Made by a program: the position numbers and the translations under genes
Source of the DNA: Christensenella sp. UBA767
Lineage (GTDB): Bacteria; Bacillota; Clostridia; Christensenellales; CAG-917
DNA length: 19,988 nucleotides
Direction of reading: 5' to 3'
Assembly (NCBI GenBank): GCA_002297185.1
Contig: DBJV01000072.1
Span: forward strand, 3,468 to 23,455
Part shown: positions 16,922-19,988 of the stretch, piece by piece
Layout of the letters: each line of letters starts with the position of its first letter
Numbering within the stretch: position 1 is the stretch's first letter
Notes under the pieces: generated by a model
What the model was told of the DNA's origin: nothing
Databases searched by the model: none
Seen by the model: the letters and a program-made list of their open reading frames with translations, nothing else

Positions 16922-16949
16922 GTAAAGCTAACGTAAAGTCTTTGTAAAG
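16922..16949 (-). promoter_or_regulatory. Pho box (three CTTTAC repeats, 11-bp phased) upstream of pstS
   Basis: On the minus strand CTTTAC occurs at 16944-16949, 16933-16938 and 16922-16927, each exactly 11 bp apart. This matches the known Bacillus-type PhoP site of TTWACA-like hexamers separated by 5 bp. A plausible -10 lies downstream (TATGAA at 16894-16899 or TATGCT at 16883-16888). It predicts activation of the pst-pho operon by phosphorylated PhoP, so the operon is autoregulated. Confidence 0.75.
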
Positions 16950-16973
16950 TCGCAAAATTCTGCAATATTTGAT

Positions 16974-17002
16974 TTGACAACCGAATCGCAATAAACGATA
17001 TT
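16974..17002 (+). promoter_or_regulatory. Predicted promoter of the pyridoxamine kinase gene
   Basis: A perfect -35 TTGACA (16974-16979) is followed after 17 bp by GATATT (16997-17002), inside an AT-rich GATATTATATA stretch that gives alternative -10 choices. It lies about 50 bp before the start codon. Confidence 0.6.
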
Positions 17003-17051
17003 ATATACGTGTTCGTAAAGCGAACGTAATAAACGTATTCTAAGGTGAAGT

Positions 17052-17891
17052 ATGCAAACCAAACGAATCTTATCCGTACAAGACATATCTTGCGTCGGAC
17101 AATGCTCTCTGACCGTCGCTCTGCCCATAATTTCCGCGTGCGGAATCGAAACCGCGATTCTTCCGGCGGCAATACTGTCCACCCACACTTGCGGTTTTTC
17201 GGGCTATACTTGCCGAGATTTGACGGAAGACATACCGCCTATACGCAAACACTGGCAAAAAGAACGTATCTTTTTTGACGGCATATACACGGGCTATTTG
17301 GCAAGCGCAAAGCAAATAGAGTACGTCAAAGACGTTATGCAAACCTGTCTTAAACCCGACGCACCCAAAATCGTAGATCCCGCAATGGCGGACAACGGAA
17401 AACTTTACCCCGCCTTCGATATGGATTTCGTGTCCGCAATGAAAGATTTATGCTCGCAAGCGGACGTAATTCTGCCCAACGTAACCGAAGCGTGCTTCCT
17501 CACGGGCGAAGAATATAAATCCGCTTACGACGAAGCGTATATCGATACGCTTTTGTCCAAACTTGCCGCACTCGGCGCAGAAACGATCGTCTTGACGGGC
17601 GTAAGTTACGAAGATTCCACAACGGGCGTAGTCGTCTTTGAAAACGGCAACAAGCAATATTACAAACACAGAAAATTAGATAGAAGTTGCCACGGCACTG
17701 GCGACGTTTTCGCGTCAGCATTTACGGGCGCGTATATAAACGGCAAATCGCTCTACGATTGTGCCAAAATCGCCGCCGACTTCACCGTTGAGTGTATAGA
17801 AAAAACACCGTCCGAACATTGGTACGGCGTTTGTTTCGAGCAATGTTTATCGACTTTAGCAGCACAAAATAATAGAATCAAAAAAGTATAA
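17052..17891 (+). CDS. pdxK: Pyridoxamine/pyridoxal kinase
   Basis: Cytoplasmic ribokinase-fold (PfkB-type) kinase that phosphorylates the B6 vitamers pyridoxal, pyridoxamine or pyridoxine in the salvage route to pyridoxal phosphate. It has 279 aa. Visible are the N-terminal VQDISCVGQCSLTVALPIIS, the HTCGFSGYT substrate-site loop, the FDGIYTGYLAS segment, VDPAMADNGKLY, LPNVTEACFLTG and the catalytic loop CHGTGDVFASAF with GTGD at 215-218 (D218 as likely base). The cysteine before HGTGD occurs in the dual-activity pyridoxal/hydroxymethylpyrimidine kinases of Firmicutes, so some HMP kinase activity is possible. AAGGTGA lies just upstream of the ATG. It stands alone, divergent from pstS, with no functional link visible to its neighbours. 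Confidence 0.88.
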   Translation: MQTKRILSVQDISCVGQCSLTVALPIISACGIETAILPAAILSTHTCGFSGYTCRDLTEDIPPIRKHWQKERIFFDGIYTGYLASAKQIEYVKDVMQTCLKPDAPKIVDPAMADNGKLYPAFDMDFVSAMKDLCSQADVILPNVTEACFLTGEEYKSAYDEAYIDTLLSKLAALGAETIVLTGVSYEDSTTGVVVFENGNKQYYKHRKLDRSCHGTGDVFASAFTGAYINGKSLYDCAKIAADFTVECIEKTPSEHWYGVCFEQCLSTLAAQNNRIKKV

Positions 17892-17957
17892 AATCGGCTT
17901 ATCGTCTCAAAAAACACAATCTAAAAACACTTCCTAAAATTTCTCTAATTGCCTGTT

Positions 17958-18021
17958 AGACGTGCCGTAGTCTTTGTTACAAGTGCGCACGCGTACGCGC
18001 GCGCAAGACTACGGCACGTCT
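17958..18021. repeat. Perfect 17-bp inverted repeat with a palindromic GC-rich loop
   Basis: AGACGTGCCGTAGTCTT (17958-17974) is exactly complementary to AAGACTACGGCACGTCT (18005-18021). The 30-nt interval contains a near-perfect palindrome (17984-18005, TGCGCACGCG TA CGCGCGCGCA, one mismatch), so a long cruciform or nested hairpin is possible. No T-run follows on either strand, so a simple intrinsic terminator is unlikely, although it sits 67 nt after the pyridoxamine kinase gene. Confidence 0.75.
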
Positions 18022-18041
18022 TTGCATAAAAACAAACCCAA

Positions 18042-18144
18042 TTCCGCAAAAGGCGGCACGGAGCGGAGCGAGGTTTCGCGCTAACCCGCTTGGCGAAATC
18101 CTCGCTTATCCGTCTTGCCGTTGCCGTCGCTTTTTCTTGCGGAA
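18042..18144. repeat. Second long imperfect inverted repeat
   Basis: Nested complementary blocks: TTCCGCAA (18042-18049) with TTGCGGAA (18137-18144), CGGCA (18054-18058) with TGCCG (18116-18120), then CGGA with TCCG and GCGAGG with CCTCGC around GTTTCGC...GGCGAAAT. Together they could fold into a ~100-nt rod. It may be an extragenic palindromic repeat or a structured RNA; no gene is seen. Confidence 0.45.
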
Positions 18145-18248
18145 ATCCTTGGTGTTTTGTATACTGCAAAATGTCGTTTGTCGTTTCGTCTTTTTGTGTC
18201 GCAATTGCTTAAAGTGTCGCCCGCTCGAGTTTACCTTAAAATGCGTTT

Positions 18249-18431
18249 TTATATCCAAATTCCCACTGAACCTTCGCTTTTTTTACAAAAATTTCCCATA
18301 AAGTTGTATTTGATGTGCTCACGTTCCAAATAGGTTTCGTGGTAGCGTAAAAGTATCACAACAATGTTTGAACGGTGTTCTCTCTCAATTTCAAACTTGT
18401 ACAATTCACGCACAACAATGTCCTTGCACAC
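18249..18431 (-). CDS. Possible small or truncated ORF of unknown function
   Basis: A 60-codon frame from a GTG at 18431. The predicted peptide is charged and helical in character (RELYKFEIEREHRSN, then IVVILLRYHETYLEREHIKY), and its codon choice looks coding. There is no ribosome site, and a stop lies directly before the GTG, so it may be a fragment of a larger lost gene. I recognise no family. It lies between the inverted repeats and the integration module. The stretch around it (18145-18602) otherwise shows nothing I can assign. Confidence 0.22.
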   Translation of the reverse strand: MCKDIVVRELYKFEIEREHRSNIVVILLRYHETYLEREHIKYNFMGNFCKKSEGSVGIWI

Positions 18432-18602
18432 TCACTCGTTCTTATATACGCTATTTATAGTGCAAAGTACGGAAAAAGTATGGGTAAGTCTAGGTAAATA
18501 TCCAAAAATACTTGGTTTTGTACCCTGTGAGTATGTTACGCACACAAAAATAATTTGATATAACAAAACTGTCTTTCTCATAGGAAGCGTGAACGCAAAC
18601 TC

Positions 18603-18650
18603 GGCATTGTCAAGGGTAAATGCATTGCCCCGGCAACCCTTGACAATGCC
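18603..18650. repeat. Perfect 15-bp inverted repeat upstream of the xis-int module
   Basis: GGCATTGTCAAGGGT (18603-18617) is exactly complementary to ACCCTTGACAATGCC (18636-18650) with an 18-nt loop. The loop contains TTGC-CCCG-GCAA, which could extend the structure. No T-run follows, so it is more likely an operator, attenuator or element-end structure than a terminator. It lies 94 nt before xis. Confidence 0.7.
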
Positions 18651-18703
18651 ACATTAAACATCACAAGAAAATGATTTATATCGTTTTCGTTCCTTTCGCT
18701 CCC

Positions 18704-18743
18704 TGCCGAAAGACAAATCTATGTCCAAGGAGGTAATAAAAAT
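18704..18743 (+). promoter_or_regulatory. xis leader with the sigma-cassette core motif and strong ribosome site
   Basis: TGCCGAAAGACAAAT (18704-18718) matches the leader core TGCCGAAAGGCAAAT of the cassettes at 8587-8692 and 8892-8996 at 14 of 15 positions, and at a similar distance from the start codon (25 versus 20 nt). CTTTCG (18693-18698) can pair with CGAAAG (18707-18712). AAGGAGGT (18727-18734) is a near-ideal ribosome site for the ATG at 18744. Confidence 0.45.
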
Positions 18744-18932
18744 ATGTTGAGAAGTATTAAAGCGTCGTACGACATCATTAAGTCGCAAGACGAAAATACT
18801 GCTATCACCGTGCACACCATTCGCACGTGGTGCAAGGAAGGCAAAATCAAATGCCTAACCGCCGGCAGCAAGATTCTCGTCGATATAGACTTTCTCAAAG
18901 AGTACGTCGGCATAACAAACAAGGAGCAATAA
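18744..18932 (+). CDS. xis: Excisionase-like DNA-binding protein
   Basis: A 62-aa protein with the winged-helix layout of small excisionases and MerR-like helix-turn-helix proteins: YDIIKSQDENTAITVHTIRT, WCKEGKIKCLTAGSKILVDI, then DFLKEYVG. The segment HTIRTWCKEGKIKCLTAGSK is the usual helix-turn-helix plus wing (standard form ...TIRxWIxxGKLKAxRxGxx...). Such proteins bind at element ends and direct the adjacent integrase towards excision. The stop is 1 nt before the integrase ATG, and the integrase ribosome site (AAGGAG) lies inside this gene's last codons, so the two are co-translated. It may also repress or activate transcription locally. Confidence 0.82.
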   Translation: MLRSIKASYDIIKSQDENTAITVHTIRTWCKEGKIKCLTAGSKILVDIDFLKEYVGITNKEQ

Positions 18933-18933
18933 T

Positions 18934-19988
18934 ATGGCACATTATGACATCAAACGAAACAAAAAAGGCGAACTTCAAGCCAGAATTCAAGTCAGCGGCA
19001 AGGACATAACAACGGGTAAATCCAAGATTTTTCCCAAAACCGTGTACAACGAACAAAATCTCACGGAGTCCAAGTTCCGCAAATACGTGGAACGAGCCGC
19101 TATTGAATTCGAAGACGAAGTAAAAACGGCGTATCTCGAACAAACAACCGCTTTGAGCAACAAAGTACTGACCTTTGCCGAACTTATGAAAGAATGGAAG
19201 GCAAACGTACTTACAAACCAGTCTATCAGTTACTACATTGCTGCTCAAACGGTTGAAAAGAAATTCAACGCATACCTAAAAGGGCGACATTTGGACAAAA
19301 AGACTATCTCTGCAATAACCGTGCGCGACGTGCAAATGTTTTTGAATTCGTTCAACACTGCTGAACGCAAATACTCGCAAGAGAGCGTAAAAGGTTACAG
19401 GCGCATTTTGAGAGTGCTTTTTAACGAGGCAATGCGTTATGAATGGATAACTAAGAATCCTGTATGCGGAACGAAAGTGGGAGCAACGAAAGGTGACGTG
19501 TGTTTGAAAGAAGTAAACGAAAAACAAGTATTCTCTATAAAGGAATCTCAAGAATTCTTGTGCGCATTGGACTTGGAACAAGAAAAACACATCCAATTCG
19601 TCATCCCGATAAAACTTATGCTTTTTACGGGAATGCGTATAGCGGAAATACGCGGTTTAAGATGGAGCGATATTGATTTAGACAATAGGATTATTCACGT
19701 GCGTAGAAACAGATTGTATGCGCAAGAGTTCGGTTGGTACGAGAAATTGCCAAAGACAAAAACGTCTTTTAGAGATATTCCTATCCCCCAATCTCTTATT
19801 GCCGATTTGGAGACTTACAAAGACTGGTTCCGCCTTGCAGACTCGGCTTTCGACAATAAGTTAGACGAATACTATATAGCGTCCAACATAAAACGTGAGC
19901 CTACAAGAACAAACGCCATAGGGCCTTGGTTAAAAGACTTTGAAAGCAAATACGGTTTCAAAAACGTATCGCCACACGGTTTGCGACA
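18934..19988 (+). CDS. int: Tyrosine recombinase (integrase), 3' end beyond the window
   Basis: Site-specific recombinase for integration and excision of a mobile element. 351 codons are present and the gene is cut by the window edge. Residues ~1-40 (DIKRNKKGELQARIQVSGKD) resemble an arm-type DNA-binding domain. Residues ~85-150 form the SAM-like core-binding domain (LTFAELMKEWKANVLTNQSI, then LDKKTISAITVRDVQMFLNS). The catalytic domain follows: box I TGMRIAEIRGLRW with R235, the beta-hairpin lysine K274 or K276 in KLPKTKTSFRDIPIP, and PHGLR with H348 and R351, the start of the HxLRH box II. The final His and the Tyr nucleophile are outside the window. It is of the Tn916/phage Int type by layout. 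It starts 1 nt after xis with AAGGAG upstream. Confidence 0.93.
   Translation, partial: MAHYDIKRNKKGELQARIQVSGKDITTGKSKIFPKTVYNEQNLTESKFRKYVERAAIEFEDEVKTAYLEQTTALSNKVLTFAELMKEWKANVLTNQSISYYIAAQTVEKKFNAYLKGRHLDKKTISAITVRDVQMFLNSFNTAERKYSQESVKGYRRILRVLFNEAMRYEWITKNPVCGTKVGATKGDVCLKEVNEKQVFSIKESQEFLCALDLEQEKHIQFVIPIKLMLFTGMRIAEIRGLRWSDIDLDNRIIHVRRNRLYAQEFGWYEKLPKTKTSFRDIPIPQSLIADLETYKDWFRLADSAFDNKLDEYYIASNIKREPTRTNAIGPWLKDFESKYGFKNVSPHGLR

Noticed and set aside
1..19988. CRISPR arrays, tRNA or rRNA genes
   Set aside because: No regularly spaced repeats, no TTCGAATCC-type tRNA arms and no rRNA motifs were seen on either strand.

Overview
The window looks like a chromosomal segment of an uncultured low-to-mid GC Firmicute, most likely a gut Clostridia lineage. 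The reasons are strong AGGAGG-type ribosome binding sites, a PhoP/PhoR-type phosphate system with a Bacillus-like 11-bp-phased Pho box, a domain-permuted GH3 enzyme, a Firmicutes-style pyridoxamine kinase, and a Xis/Int pair like those of Firmicutes integrative elements. Genus-level placement is not possible from this window.

Layout. (1) 52-7863: a xylose/xyloside utilisation cluster. A divergent AraC-family regulator faces a four-gene operon, xylA - xylB - GH3 glycosidase - MFS transporter, which ends in a hairpin terminator. The MFS protein probably imports xylosides or oligosaccharides, the GH3 enzyme releases the monosaccharide in the cytoplasm, and XylA/XylB convert xylose to xylulose-5-phosphate. 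(2) 7966-9692: two divergent paralogous sigma-70-region-4-like proteins. Their upstream regions are near-identical, inverted copies of a ~109-nt promoter/leader cassette, and a third, decayed copy lies between them. (3) 9705-10041: a frameshifted C-terminal remnant of an iron-containing alcohol dehydrogenase (FucO-like). (4) 10136-16851, all on the minus strand: pstS - pstCA (fused) - pstB - phoU - phoP - phoR, preceded by a three-repeat Pho box. This is a complete, self-regulating phosphate-starvation operon. PstS appears circularly permuted and the two permeases are one polypeptide. (5) 17052-17891: pyridoxamine kinase, divergent from pstS. (6) 17892-18743: 850 bp without a convincing gene but with three strong inverted repeats. 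(7) 18744-19988: xis and the start of a tyrosine-recombinase gene that runs off the window, probably one end of an integrative element extending to the right.

The most unusual signal is the sigma-like island. Its non-coding leaders (38 nt identical without a break, containing a GAAA-capped hairpin) are far more conserved than the proteins they precede. A 14/15 match to the leader core recurs just upstream of xis, 9.7 kb away. This suggests a shared leader or regulon linked to mobile elements. Two proteins (GH3 and PstS) show circularly permuted domain order.
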